Source of the DNA: Pseudomonadota bacterium
GTDB taxonomy: Bacteria > Desulfobacterota > Desulfovibrionia > Desulfovibrionales > Desulfomicrobiaceae
Length of the DNA: 64,000 nucleotides
Direction of reading: 5' to 3'
NCBI GenBank assembly: GCA_018902545.1
Contig: JAHIQM010000004.1
Span: forward strand, 1 to 64,000
In this document: positions 53,092 through 64,000 of the stretch, piece by piece
How positions within the stretch are numbered: position 1 is the stretch's first letter
How the letters are laid out: each line of letters opens with the position of its first letter
Notes under the pieces: model-generated
Database searches by the model: none
Seen by the model: the letters and a program-made list of their open reading frames with translations, nothing else
What the model was told of the DNA's origin: nothing
Position numbers and translations under genes: made by a program

Positions 53092-53229
53092 TCGCCCTCC
53101 AGGCGTGCTCCGCCACCGTGCGCACTATTCATCGTCACCGCCTGTGTGCTGGCACAACATGGTGAAGAAAACAACTCATATCAATCACATCAAGCCACTG
53201 CCGGCTGCTGACGCACCGGCCTTGGGCCC

Positions 53230-53272
53230 AAAAAAAATGCACCCCCCCGGAAACACGTTTCCGGAGGGGCAC
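53230..53272 (-). terminator. Terminator of the lactate/acetate cluster after ackA
   Basis: On the minus strand GTGCCCCTCCGGAAAC and GTTTCCGGGGGGGTGC form a 16-bp stem followed by ATTTTTTTT, 24 nt after the ackA stop. Confidence 0.92.
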
Positions 53273-53295
53273 AAGGAGGGGGGAGGGACTCTTTT

Positions 53296-54501
53296 CTAGT
53301 TCAAAACGCTCAAGGTCGCCCTGGCGATGGCCAGTTCCTCGTTGGTGGGGATGACGAGGATGGCCACCTTGCTGTCGTCCGCATGCACCGCCGTGGCGAC
53401 CTTCTTGCGTCCGGCGTTGCGGGCGGGGTCGATGGCGATGCCCAGATGCTCAAGGCCCGCGCAGACGCGGCCGCGGACAATGTCGTCATTCTCGCCGATG
53501 CCGGCGGTGAAAACCAGGGCGTCCAGCGGACCGGTCACGGCATAGTACGCGCCGATGTATTTCTTGATGCGATAGACAAACATGTCCACGGCCAGGGCTG
53601 CCTTCCGGTCGCCCTTCCCTGCGGCGCCATGAATGTCGCGCATGTCGTTCATGCCACAGATGCCCTTGAGGCCGCTCTGCTTGTTCAGGATGTCATCGAT
53701 CTGGGCCATGCTCAGATCCTTCTCCTTCATGAGAAAGGGGATGATGGCCGGATCGATGTCGCCGCTGCGGGTGCCCATCATGACACCGGCCAGCGGAGTC
53801 AGGCCCATGGAGGTGTCGATGCACTTGCCCTGGCGCACGGCGGCCATGCTGCAGCCGTTGCCCAGGTGCAGGGTCACGAGATTGACCTTGTCTGCGGCCT
53901 TGCCGAGCAGAGACGCGGCCTGCTCGGTCACGTAGCGGTGCGAGGTGCCGTGGAAGCCGTAGCGACGTATCTTGAGGTCTTCGTAGAGCTTGTACGGGAT
54001 GGGGTACATGAAGGCTTCGGGCGGCATGGTCTGATGAAATTCGGTGTCGAACACGGCCACCTGCGGCACTCCGGCGAAGAGTTCGCGGGCGACCTCGATG
54101 CCGACCAGGTTGGCCGGATTGTGCAGCGGGGACAGAGGACAGTTGGCGCGGATCTTTTCCACCACGTCGTCATCGATGAGGGTGCTTTTAAAGAGCGTTT
54201 CCCCGCCCTGGACCACGCGGTGCCCGATGGCGTCGATCTCTGAGGTCGAGGCGATGACGCCCGTGTCCTTGCCCGTGACCAGGTCGACCACGGTGTGCAT
54301 GGCCGCGTTGTGGTTCGGGAAAGACATCTCCCGGTCCACTTCGGACTCTCTGGCCTCACCGGGCCAGTTTTTCTGGCTGACCTTGCCCATGGCGTCGCCG
54401 ATGCGCTCCACCAGGCCGGTGGCCATGACCGCACCGCTCTCCATGTCGAGGAGCTGATATTTGAGGGAGGAACTCCCGGAATTGACGACAAATATTTTCA
54501 T
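53296..54501 (-). CDS. ackA: Acetate kinase
   Basis: A 401-residue enzyme converting acetyl phosphate and ADP to acetate and ATP. Motifs are VVNSGSSSLKYQLL at the N-terminus, FDTEFHQTMP, the RRYGFHGTSHRYV active-site stretch, LHLGNGCSMAA, DTSMGLTPLAG and VFTAGIGEND. It lies 10 nt after pta on the same strand and completes substrate-level phosphorylation from pyruvate oxidation in the lactate cluster. Confidence 0.97.
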   Translation of the reverse strand: MKIFVVNSGSSSLKYQLLDMESGAVMATGLVERIGDAMGKVSQKNWPGEARESEVDREMSFPNHNAAMHTVVDLVTGKDTGVIASTSEIDAIGHRVVQGGETLFKSTLIDDDVVEKIRANCPLSPLHNPANLVGIEVARELFAGVPQVAVFDTEFHQTMPPEAFMYPIPYKLYEDLKIRRYGFHGTSHRYVTEQAASLLGKAADKVNLVTLHLGNGCSMAAVRQGKCIDTSMGLTPLAGVMMGTRSGDIDPAIIPFLMKEKDLSMAQIDDILNKQSGLKGICGMNDMRDIHGAAGKGDRKAALAVDMFVYRIKKYIGAYYAVTGPLDALVFTAGIGENDDIVRGRVCAGLEHLGIAIDPARNAGRKKVATAVHADDSKVAILVIPTNEELAIARATLSVLN

Positions 54502-54511
54502 GATAACCTCT

Positions 54512-56614
54512 CTATATTAAACCTTTTTCGGCCTGGGCCTGGATAGCCGTGATGGCCACGGTGTTGACGATGTCGGCGACGGTGCAACCACGGCTGAGAT
54601 CGTTGACGGGCTTGTTGAGGCCCTGCAGGACCGGCCCAATGGCCACGGCGTTGGCAGCGCGCTGCACGGCCTTGTAGGTGTTGTTGCCGGTGTTCAGATC
54701 CGGGAAGATGAAGACCGTGGCGCGGCCGGCGACCTGGCTGCCGGGCAGCTTCTTGGCAGCCACTTCCGGGTCTATGGCCGCGTCGTACTGCAGCGGACCT
54801 TCAAGGAGCAGGCCCGGGGCCTTTTCACGAGCGATGCGGGTGGCCTCGATGACCACGTCCACGTCACCGCCCGCCCCGGAATCGCCTGTCGAATAGGACA
54901 GCATGGCCACACGCGGTTCGACTCCGAAAATGCGGGCCGTTTCGGCGGAGCTAAGAGCGATCTCGGCCAGCTGCGGCGCGGTGGGATTCGGGTTCACGGC
55001 GCAGTCGCCGAAGACCAGCACGCGGTCTTTAAGACACATGAGAAAAACACTGGACACGATGGACGCCCCAGGCTTGGTCTTGATGATCTGGAAAGCTGGG
55101 CGAATGGTGTGAGCCGTGGTGTTGATGGCACCTGAGACCATGCCGTCGGCCTGGCCCTTGAAGACCATCATGGTCCCGAAGTACGTCGGGTCGATCATGC
55201 AGTCGCAGGCCACTTCCTTGGATACGCCCTTCTTCTTGCGCAGCTCCATGAACGTGGAGACATAGTCATTGTAATCCGGAGACACGCCCGGATTGACGAT
55301 GTTCACGCCGGTGAGGTTGAGCCCCAGCTGGGAAGTCATGGAGGAGATGGCCTTGGGGTCGCCCAAGACCGTCAGGTCGACCACGCCTCGGCGAAGCAAT
55401 ATGTCTGCCGCGCGCAGGATGCGGTCGTCGCTGCCTTCGGGCAGGACGATGTGCTGCTTGTGCTTCTTGGCTTTCTCGATAAGGCCATACTCGAACATCT
55501 GCGGGGTGACCTTGGTCGATTTGCGGGTATCGAGGCGCCTTCGCAGCTCTTCGGTGTCCACGCTCTCCTCGAACACGCCGAGGGCGGTCGCGATCTTCTT
55601 CTGATCGCCCGGCTCGATCTTGCCGTACATATTGTAGAGGCGACGTGCGGTCTGGAAAGTGGCCTCCTTGCCGAGCAGCACGGGCACGGGCACGCCGGTC
55701 CAGCCCTCGATGAGCCGGTCCACGCTCTTGCCAGGCCGGATGCCGCCGGTCAGCAGGATGCCGGAGATGTCCGGATAGGACGATGACTGCCGCGAAGCCA
55801 GGCTGCTGACAACGATGTCCGAGCGGTCGCCGGGGGTGACCACCAGGCTGCCGCGCTCGATGTAGTTCAGGAAATTTTCAATCTGCATGGCGGCCACGAC
55901 GATGTCGTCGACCTGCGCGCCCAGGTTATCCGCGCCGTAGAGCACTTCCGCCCCGACCCACTTCATCACGTCGCCCACGGTGGGCTTGCCCAGAATGGCG
56001 ACCTCGGGGATGATGTAGAGCAGCAGGTCGGACTTGTTCATGGTCTTCTTGAGGGCAAGACGCAGGGCCTCGCGATCCGGCACGTCGGTGCGGTTGATGA
56101 CCACGCCAAGGATGTCCACCGCCTTGTCCGCGAAGGATTCCACAGCCAGCTTGGTGGCGCTTATTATCTCGTGTTCGGTTTTCTGGCAGGCATTGGAGAC
56201 CACCAGAATGGGGCTACCCAGGTTGGCGGCGATGTCGGCGTTGATGTCGAACTCAAAAGCCGGGCTGGTACCCTCGAAATCCGTGCCTTCAAGCAACACG
56301 AAGTCGCATTTGCTCTCCAGCTCCTTGTACTTGTTGATGATCTTTTCAATGAGCAGGGAGTGCTGACCCGCGTTGACCAGTTCTTTAGCCTGGCGCATGG
56401 TCAGCGCGTACGTCTCACTGTACTGTAGGCCGAGGTAAAACTGGGACAGGACGAGGTCGATGTCGTGATCCTTGCGCTCGGGCACATCGTTGATGATGGG
56501 CCTGAAAAAACCGACCCGCCGGATATCGCGCAGAAGCATCTGCATGACGCCCAGAATGATGGCCGATTTACCGCTTCGAGATTCCGTTGCCGTGATGTAG
56601 AGATTTCTGGCCAT
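54512..56614 (-). CDS. pta: Phosphate acetyltransferase
   Basis: A 700-residue long-form Pta: an N-terminal P-loop domain (YITATESRSGKSAIILGVMQ), a DRTGG domain (about 215-330) and a C-terminal PTA_PTB catalytic domain (about 375-695) with VLPEGSDDRILRAADIL, DCAVNPNPTAPQLAEIA and YSTGDSGAGGDVD. It converts acetyl-CoA to acetyl phosphate. It sits between the lactate dehydrogenase subunit genes and ackA. About 200 nt and a terminator-like hairpin separate it from the upstream Fe-S gene, so it may have its own promoter. Confidence 0.97.
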   Translation of the reverse strand: MARNLYITATESRSGKSAIILGVMQMLLRDIRRVGFFRPIINDVPERKDHDIDLVLSQFYLGLQYSETYALTMRQAKELVNAGQHSLLIEKIINKYKELESKCDFVLLEGTDFEGTSPAFEFDINADIAANLGSPILVVSNACQKTEHEIISATKLAVESFADKAVDILGVVINRTDVPDREALRLALKKTMNKSDLLLYIIPEVAILGKPTVGDVMKWVGAEVLYGADNLGAQVDDIVVAAMQIENFLNYIERGSLVVTPGDRSDIVVSSLASRQSSSYPDISGILLTGGIRPGKSVDRLIEGWTGVPVPVLLGKEATFQTARRLYNMYGKIEPGDQKKIATALGVFEESVDTEELRRRLDTRKSTKVTPQMFEYGLIEKAKKHKQHIVLPEGSDDRILRAADILLRRGVVDLTVLGDPKAISSMTSQLGLNLTGVNIVNPGVSPDYNDYVSTFMELRKKKGVSKEVACDCMIDPTYFGTMMVFKGQADGMVSGAINTTAHTIRPAFQIIKTKPGASIVSSVFLMCLKDRVLVFGDCAVNPNPTAPQLAEIALSSAETARIFGVEPRVAMLSYSTGDSGAGGDVDVVIEATRIAREKAPGLLLEGPLQYDAAIDPEVAAKKLPGSQVAGRATVFIFPDLNTGNNTYKAVQRAANAVAIGPVLQGLNKPVNDLSRGCTVADIVNTVAITAIQAQAEKGLI

Positions 56615-56777
56615 AACACTTCCCTTGAAAGCCGGTTTTTTGTCCGACAGCGCCGTGAAATTTCAAGGCGACCCATCAAATTGGTTGGTTACACAATCCA
56701 CTTATTAGTGAAAAAAAGAGTCAGATTAGTCAATGCCTTTTTTTCAACAGAATTTCAACAAGCTGCAGCATTCTTCA

Positions 56778-56811
56778 AAAACATCGGCGCCGGAGTTGTA
56801 CTCCGGCGCCG
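56778..56811 (-). terminator. Terminator between the Fe-S subunit gene and pta
   Basis: CGGCGCCGGAG and CTCCGGCGCCG form a perfect 11-bp stem with a 5-nt loop. On the minus strand it is followed by TGTTTTT. Partial read-through would leave pta-ackA coupled to the upstream genes. Confidence 0.82.
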
Positions 56812-56822
56812 AAGCCGTACAT

Positions 56823-58115
56823 TTAGAGCGTTTCCGCGTAGATTTCCATGACGTGTTTGACCGCGACGTTGTCCTTGTGCTGTGAGAGCATGTCGGACAT
56901 CTGCATCATGCACGCCGGGCAACCTGTGGCCACCACCTGCGCTCCCGAGGCGACGATGTTGCCGCGCTTCTGGGTCCCGATCTCCTTGGACAGATCGTAA
57001 TGCTGCAGATTGAAACTGCCGCCACAGCCGCAGCAGCGGTCGGCATCGGCCATTTCCACGAATTCCACATTGGGATTGGTTTTCAGCAGCGCGCGGGGCT
57101 GTTCGAAAACCTTCATGGACTTTTTAAGATGACAGGGGTCGTGATACGTGACCTTGGTGCCACTGCCCTGCACCGGCATGGACACCTTGACCACATCGAC
57201 CATGAACTGGTTCACATCCATGACTTTCGCCGCCATGGCCGCGATGCGGTCCTGCATGCTCTGGGTCTTGTCCCCGGACATCAGCGGCCACAGCTCGTGC
57301 ATGGTCGCCGTGCAGGTGGCGCAGGCGGTGAGCAGGTAATCGAAGTTCTCCTTTTCAAAGATCTCCAGATTACGCAGCACCAGTTTGTCGAAGGACTCCT
57401 TGTCCCCCGAAGCGAGGGCCGGAATTCCGCAACAACACTGGCCTGTCGGCATGTAGATACCGATCTCGTGATGCCTGAGGGCCTTCAAAACGGCCTGGCC
57501 GACCTGCGGGTAGATCTTGTCGATGACGCAGCCGGGAAAGAAGGCCACGCGATAGCCGCCCTTGCCCGGACGGGTGTTCAGGGACGGCTCCAGCTTGCGC
57601 AGTGGCTTCTTGGCGAGCGGCATGAAATGCCGTTCGCCGATGATCGGCGCGTTGACGATACGTGAACAGGAAGAGCCGATGACCTCGCTGGCGGTCTTGG
57701 TGAACACGCCCTGGAACTTGGAGGCCAAGTCCAGCACGGTGTTAAAAAGCGCAGGCTTGGTCAAGAGACCCTTGAAGATGACCTTCTTGACCGCGGGCAG
57801 CCCCATGTACGTGTTCACGATGACACGGGCTTTGAGGAAGATATCAAGCACCTTCACGCCGCTGGGACAGTTGGCGGCGCAGGAGCCGCACAGCAGGCAC
57901 ATGTTGAGCTTGTTCTGCACGCCTTCGGCGTCCGCGATCATCTCGTGGGACAGATTTTCCAGCAGGGCGATCTTGCCGCGCGCGACGTCGCCCTCCTTCA
58001 TGGTCTCGGCAAATACCGGACAGACAGCCTGGCACATGCCGCACTTCATGCACGCGACCATCTGGTCGTCGAGCTCGTGCAGCATTTTGGCTAGTTGATG
58101 AAGATCTTCAGTCAT
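56823..58115 (-). CDS. Fe-S subunit of D-lactate/glycolate-type dehydrogenase (GlcF-like)
   Basis: A 430-residue iron-sulfur protein. Two [4Fe-4S] ferredoxin motifs (CMKCGMCQAVCP and CLLCGSCAANCP) lie near the N-terminus. Two CCG domains follow: FFPGCVIDK...QCCCGIPA and HDPCHLKK...RCCGCGGSF, with TGCPACMMQM at the end. It carries electrons from the FAD subunit encoded 2 nt upstream to the membrane or to cytochromes. Together they oxidise lactate to pyruvate, feeding the oxidoreductase at the window's right end. Confidence 0.93.
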   Translation of the reverse strand: MTEDLHQLAKMLHELDDQMVACMKCGMCQAVCPVFAETMKEGDVARGKIALLENLSHEMIADAEGVQNKLNMCLLCGSCAANCPSGVKVLDIFLKARVIVNTYMGLPAVKKVIFKGLLTKPALFNTVLDLASKFQGVFTKTASEVIGSSCSRIVNAPIIGERHFMPLAKKPLRKLEPSLNTRPGKGGYRVAFFPGCVIDKIYPQVGQAVLKALRHHEIGIYMPTGQCCCGIPALASGDKESFDKLVLRNLEIFEKENFDYLLTACATCTATMHELWPLMSGDKTQSMQDRIAAMAAKVMDVNQFMVDVVKVSMPVQGSGTKVTYHDPCHLKKSMKVFEQPRALLKTNPNVEFVEMADADRCCGCGGSFNLQHYDLSKEIGTQKRGNIVASGAQVVATGCPACMMQMSDMLSQHKDNVAVKHVMEIYAETL

Positions 58116-58117
58116 GA

Positions 58118-59506
58118 CTAGCCTCCGATGATTTTGCCGGGATTGAGCAGGTAATTGGGATCGACCGCTTTTTTAAGCCTGCGCGAGTAAATGATGGTCG
58201 CCTTGGTGGTCTCCTTTTCCAGCCACTTGGACTTGGCCGTGCCGATGCCGTGTTCCCCGGACAGCGTGCCGCCCAGAGACAGGGCCACGTCGAAGATCTC
58301 ATCCACGGCCAGCTCCACGCGGTGGAATTCTTCCTTGTCGCGCTTGTCGGTCAGGATGGTCGGGTGCAGATTGCCGTCTCCGGCGTGGCCAAAGGTGCCG
58401 ATCTGCAGTTTGTACTTGACCCCGATGTCGTTGATGGCCTTGATCATGGCCGGGATCTGGCTGCGCGGCACGGTGGCGTCCTCAAGCACTGTGGTCGGGC
58501 GGGCGCGGGCCAGTGCCGGGAGCGCGTTACGCCGGGCTTCCCAGAGCTTGTTCTTCTCGGCGGCGTCCTTGGCCATCTGCACGCGCTTGGCGCCGTGCTT
58601 CTTGCAAATTTCAACAACCTTTTCGGCATCGTCGTCAACCAGGGCAATATGCCCGCCATCGACTTCGATCAGCAGAATGGCGGCGGCATCACGGGGCAAG
58701 CCGGCCTTGGTGAAGTCCTCAACGTAGTTGATGGTCGCGTTGTCGAGGAGCTCAAGGGTGCAGGGCACGATCTTGTTGGCGATGATGGCGGCCACGGTCT
58801 CGGAGGCCTTATTGATATCGTCGAACTCGGCGAGCATGGCCTTTGAGGCCACCGGCGGCGGAACGAGCTTGAGGATGATCTCGTCGAAGACGCCGAGCGT
58901 CCCTTCGGAACCGACCATGAGCTGGGCGATGTTGAGGCCCGTAACGCATTTGACGGTCTTGCCGCCGGATTTGATGTATTCGCCCTCGGCGTTCCAGAAA
59001 TTGACGCCCATGACATAGTCTTTGGTCACGCCGTATTTGAGACCGCGCAGACCGCCCGCGTTCTCAGCCACGTTGCCGCCCAGGGTGGACACGGCCTGGG
59101 AGCCCGGATCAGGAGGATAGAAGAGGCCGCGCTTGGCCACCTCGGCTGCGAACTTGGCGGTGACGGCACCAGGCTGGACCACGGCGTAGAGGTCTTCCTC
59201 GTTGATTTCGAGGATCTTGTTCATGCCGTTGGTCAAAATGACAACGCCATGTTCCTTGGTCGGGATGGTGCCGCCGCTCAGGTTGGTGCCCGCGCCGCGC
59301 ACGGTCATGGGCAACTTGTTCTCGTTGCACAGGGCCACGGTGCGACCAAGCTGCTCGCTCGTAGTCGGGCGAAGCACCAGCTCCGGAACGACGGAATCGA
59401 GCACGGCGGCATCGTAGGAATAGGCATGGCGATCGGACTCGCTGTCCATGACATTATCTTTGCCAAGCAGTGTCTTGAATTCATTGAGTAGACTCGTGGA
59501 AAGCAT
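58118..59506 (-). CDS. FAD-linked D-lactate dehydrogenase (GlcD/Dld-like)
   Basis: A 462-residue flavoprotein of the FAD-linked oxidase family: a FAD_binding_4 domain with LPMTVRGAGTNLSGGTIPT and PPDPGSQAVSTLGGNVAENAG, and a C-terminal FAD-oxidase domain with FGHAGDGNLHPTIL and SGEHGIGTAKSKWL. The start at 59506 has AAGGAG 8 nt upstream; earlier in-frame ATGs extend into non-conserved sequence. The substrate is taken as lactate from the adjacent lactate permease, although glycolate is possible from sequence alone. The Fe-S subunit gene follows after 2 nt. Confidence 0.93.
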   Translation of the reverse strand: MLSTSLLNEFKTLLGKDNVMDSESDRHAYSYDAAVLDSVVPELVLRPTTSEQLGRTVALCNENKLPMTVRGAGTNLSGGTIPTKEHGVVILTNGMNKILEINEEDLYAVVQPGAVTAKFAAEVAKRGLFYPPDPGSQAVSTLGGNVAENAGGLRGLKYGVTKDYVMGVNFWNAEGEYIKSGGKTVKCVTGLNIAQLMVGSEGTLGVFDEIILKLVPPPVASKAMLAEFDDINKASETVAAIIANKIVPCTLELLDNATINYVEDFTKAGLPRDAAAILLIEVDGGHIALVDDDAEKVVEICKKHGAKRVQMAKDAAEKNKLWEARRNALPALARARPTTVLEDATVPRSQIPAMIKAINDIGVKYKLQIGTFGHAGDGNLHPTILTDKRDKEEFHRVELAVDEIFDVALSLGGTLSGEHGIGTAKSKWLEKETTKATIIYSRRLKKAVDPNYLLNPGKIIGG

Positions 59507-59833
59507 CTTGTTTCTCCTTGCGTGAAATCCATGTAGGCGCGAATGGCATGCAACGCGCCGGATCTGAGGTTGCCACGGAGCATTGCGCAGTGCCCCGGGC
59601 AAATTCAACATACGTGAGACCTGTAAGCCTCGCTATCGCAGAGCCGAGCGTAGCGTCGAACGAGCCGCGCACGATCGGAAATATCAGAAATTTTTCGGCG
59701 CGGTATCCGGCAAAAAAGTTTGTCCGGCGCGCGTGAGTGTGGCGATGCGAAGCTGTTGCCTTCGTGTCCAATCGTCTAAAGCCTGAGAAGCGGAAGGCTG
59801 CCGGAAGCGCTTCTTAGTGATGCAGAGATGGAA
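59507..59833. other. Spacer between lactate permease and lactate dehydrogenase genes
   Basis: No gene is seen in this 330-bp spacer. It holds the ribosome-binding site for the dehydrogenase gene at its left end; a promoter for that gene probably lies here. I see no sigma-54 motif. Confidence 0.55.
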
Positions 59834-59860
59834 CCGGGGCGCGGCGGTACCGCGCCCCGG
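59834..59860 (-). terminator. Hairpin after the lactate permease gene
   Basis: CCGGGGCGCGG and CCGCGCCCCGG form a perfect 11-bp stem with a 5-nt loop, 6 nt after the permease stop. It lacks a strong T-run, so it may reduce rather than abolish read-through. Confidence 0.72.
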
Positions 59861-59866
59861 ATCGAT

Positions 59867-61546
59867 TTAGAATGTCAGGTTCATGCTCACGGCGATGACG
59901 CCGAGGATGCCCGCAAAGATGACGTAGTAGGTCATGGGGATGAGAGCCAGCTTGATCAGCTTGCCTTCGACGCCAACCAGGCCGACGGTGGCGCAGGCGG
60001 CGACGACGTTGTGCACGCAGATCATGTTGCCAGCCGCTCCACCCACGGCCTGCAGGGCTACGATGATCGTAGCCGGGGCTCCGATCTGGTCGGCCACGCC
60101 GTACTGGAACAGGGAGAACATCATGTTACTGACGGTGTTACTGCCCGCGATGAACGCGCCGAGCGCACCGATGACGGAGGCGAAGGCCGGCCACGCGGTA
60201 CCGGCGATGGAGGCAACGCCGTTGGCCAGGGTCAGCGGCATGCTGATCAGCTCAGAGGTATTCACACCGGAGTTGATGAAAATACGCACCATAGGTACAG
60301 CAAAGCCCAGGGCCACGCTTGCGCCAATCATGGTCTTGGCGGACTTGCTGATGGCCTGGGTCATATCCTCGAACTTCATCTTCTGGATGAAGTAAGTCAA
60401 GGCCACGGTGACAATGAAGATGGTGCCGGGCAGATACAGCATCTGGGCGTTGGTCTTCAGCTCGGTACCGAGGATGTTGTTGAAGTTGATGGTCACTGCG
60501 GGACTGGTCAGGAAGGTCTTGAGCGGAGCCCAGGTGCGGCTCAGCACCAGCAGACCGGCGACAATGAGGTACGGGACCCAGGCGGCGAACAGGGACACGG
60601 GGGCTCTGTTGCCACGCTCTTCAATTTCGGGCTTGAGCGAACCCATCCAGTCGGAGCCCCACTGGGATTCCGGGGGGAAGTCCCAAACAACCTTGGGCAC
60701 GAGAAAGCCCTTCTTGGCAGCGGTGATGACGATGGGCAGCGCGATCAGCGGAGCGATCAGCGACGGGAAGTCGGGGCCGAGGGTGACGCCGACGATCATG
60801 TAGGGGATGGTGAAACACAGGGCCGCGAAAATCGCGAAGGGAGCAGCCTGCAAGCCTTCGGCCCAGGACTTGTTCTTGCCGAAGAAGCGGGTCAGCATCA
60901 GGCACAGACACAGGGGAATGAGGGTGCCGATGATGCCGTGGAAAATGGCCACGTTGGCGCCGATGCTGAGCAGATAGTCCATGAAGGCGGGATCGGTGAA
61001 TTTGGTGGTACCGAGCATGGTGTGCACGGGGGCAGCGTCAAGACCGGTGCGTACGCCGAGCAGGATGGGCGTTCCCACTGCGCCAAAAGACACCGGGGTG
61101 CTCTGGATAATCAGCGCCATGAGGACGGCGGCGATGGCGGGGAACCCGAGCACGACCAGCAGCGGAGCCGCAACGGCCGCAGGGGTTCCGAAACCGGCCG
61201 CGCCTTCGATGAATGCGCCGAACAGAAAGGCGACGATGATGGCCTGGATTCTGCGGTCAGGGGTGATGTCCATGAAGCCGCGCCGGATGGTGCCCACCGC
61301 GCCGCTGAAGGTCAGGGTATTGAGCATTAGGATGGCGCCGAAGACGATGTACAGAATCGTCGCGGCGATGAAGACGCCCTGCAGGGTGGACGCCATGACC
61401 CGGGTCACGTCCATCTGCCAGGCGAAAATGCCCATCAGGCCGGTGTACAGCCATGCGACGGGCATGGCGTGCTTTGCAGGCCAGCGCATCAGGACCAAGA
61501 GAATGAAGACGACCAGAATTGGTGTGAAAGCCAAAAATGCATACAT
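59867..61546 (-). CDS. L-lactate permease (LctP/LldP family)
   Basis: A 559-residue inner-membrane transporter with about 12-14 helices. Family marks are [58 protein letters not shown] and [20 protein letters not shown]. It imports lactate with protons. AGGAGG precedes the start. It lies between the pyruvate:ferredoxin oxidoreductase gene and the lactate dehydrogenase genes, all read leftwards, which supports lactate as the substrate. Confidence 0.95.
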   Translation of the reverse strand: MYAFLAFTPILVVFILLVLMRWPAKHAMPVAWLYTGLMGIFAWQMDVTRVMASTLQGVFIAATILYIVFGAILMLNTLTFSGAVGTIRRGFMDITPDRRIQAIIVAFLFGAFIEGAAGFGTPAAVAAPLLVVLGFPAIAAVLMALIIQSTPVSFGAVGTPILLGVRTGLDAAPVHTMLGTTKFTDPAFMDYLLSIGANVAIFHGIIGTLIPLCLCLMLTRFFGKNKSWAEGLQAAPFAIFAALCFTIPYMIVGVTLGPDFPSLIAPLIALPIVITAAKKGFLVPKVVWDFPPESQWGSDWMGSLKPEIEERGNRAPVSLFAAWVPYLIVAGLLVLSRTWAPLKTFLTSPAVTINFNNILGTELKTNAQMLYLPGTIFIVTVALTYFIQKMKFEDMTQAISKSAKTMIGASVALGFAVPMVRIFINSGVNTSELISMPLTLANGVASIAGTAWPAFASVIGALGAFIAGSNTVSNMMFSLFQYGVADQIGAPATIIVALQAVGGAAGNMICVHNVVAACATVGLVGVEGKLIKLALIPMTYYVIFAGILGVIAVSMNLTF

Positions 61547-61814
61547 GTTACAGAGCCCTCCTGTGAATCAAGTGTAACCAGTTAGACAGTTCTCCAGATA
61601 CTTTCAGATTCCGGCCCGGTCCCGGACCCCCCTCACGGATCCGGCAGGCCAGTCTCCTGTCCTCAAACATACACATCCTTTGCGCGGGACCAATGGCAAC
61701 CGCCCCGACACATCGATAGTCACATCAACGCATTCCGCCCTGCCAGCCCAGGTTCGGCTGGGGCTACCGCAACATGCTCGCATGCACTCCAATGAAGCCG
61801 TCCCTTATCAGGAC

Positions 61815-61856
61815 GCTGCCTCACCCGGACCGGGTTAGCGGTCCAAGTGAGGCAGC
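61815..61856 (-). terminator. Hairpin after the pyruvate oxidoreductase gene
   Basis: GCTGCCTCACCCGGACC and GGTCCAAGTGAGGCAGC form a ~16-bp stem with two mismatches, 15 nt after the oxidoreductase stop codon. No T-run follows on the minus strand, so termination may be partial. The remaining spacer (61547-61814) holds no gene I can see; a promoter for the permease gene may lie there. Confidence 0.65.
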
Positions 61857-61871
61857 TTGCATTCATGTCAA

Positions 61872-64000
<2,129 letters not shown>

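Noticed and set aside
59828-61330. 500-codon plus-strand frame opposite the lactate permease
   Set aside because: It is Gly/Asp/Glu/His-rich low-complexity translation of the complementary strand of hydrophobic codons, not a protein family.

Overview
The window looks like chromosome from a delta-proteobacterial sulfate reducer of the Desulfovibrionales, most like Desulfomicrobium or Desulfovibrio. The reasons are the lactate-to-acetate cluster at the right end (pyruvate:ferredoxin oxidoreductase, lactate permease, FAD/Fe-S lactate dehydrogenase, Pta, AckA), a tetraheme class III cytochrome c3, an assimilatory-type small sulfite reductase, FdhD, and molybdate uptake. Base composition is GC-rich, except for AT-rich stretches near 6.6-7.6 kb and 21.5-25 kb that look acquired. 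The genus is inferred from gene content only.

Left part (0-20.6 kb). A truncated chemotaxis receptor is followed by a DUF4105 protein and a solute-binding/PAS/GGDEF/EAL sensor. Next come YehS- and CvfB-like proteins, a methyltransferase, a sigma-54-type regulator with an altered GAFTGA loop, a VKOR-thioredoxin membrane protein, murA, a glyoxalase-like protein, two tandem tRNA-His genes, htpG, an ABC exporter, a sulfite reductase, a fluoride-riboswitch-controlled crcB, and a B12/radical SAM protein.

Accessory patch (20.6-26.0 kb). A DUF1778/GNAT toxin-antitoxin pair, a Fic protein and a CsbD protein sit among broken and duplicated pieces: the tail of the radical SAM gene, a second monooxygenase copy, a Fic tail, and the 3' end of a group II intron with its reverse-transcriptase tail. 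Short GGTCTCAGAGACC motifs mark the joints.

Middle (26.0-46.9 kb). A heme-c sensor kinase and its NtrC-type regulator lie beside a sigma-54 promoter driving a YeiH-like membrane protein, a membrane-anchored lipoyl-like protein and a Usp-like protein. Then follow modBCA, adenine deaminase, two acyltransferases, yedF, a 122-bp tandem palindromic array, a rhodanese lipoprotein with fdhD, cytochrome c3, and an ABC-permease/adaptor efflux set.

Right part (46.9-64 kb). YhaN/YhaO-type repair proteins and a YdgA-like protein precede the leftward lactate oxidation cluster.

The strongest candidate for an undescribed element is a family of about 175-nt structured repeats (four copies, at 502, 14652, 15276 and 42346). 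They have conserved unpaired cores and copy-specific stems that keep pairing, with G-U pairs that fit an RNA read from one strand.
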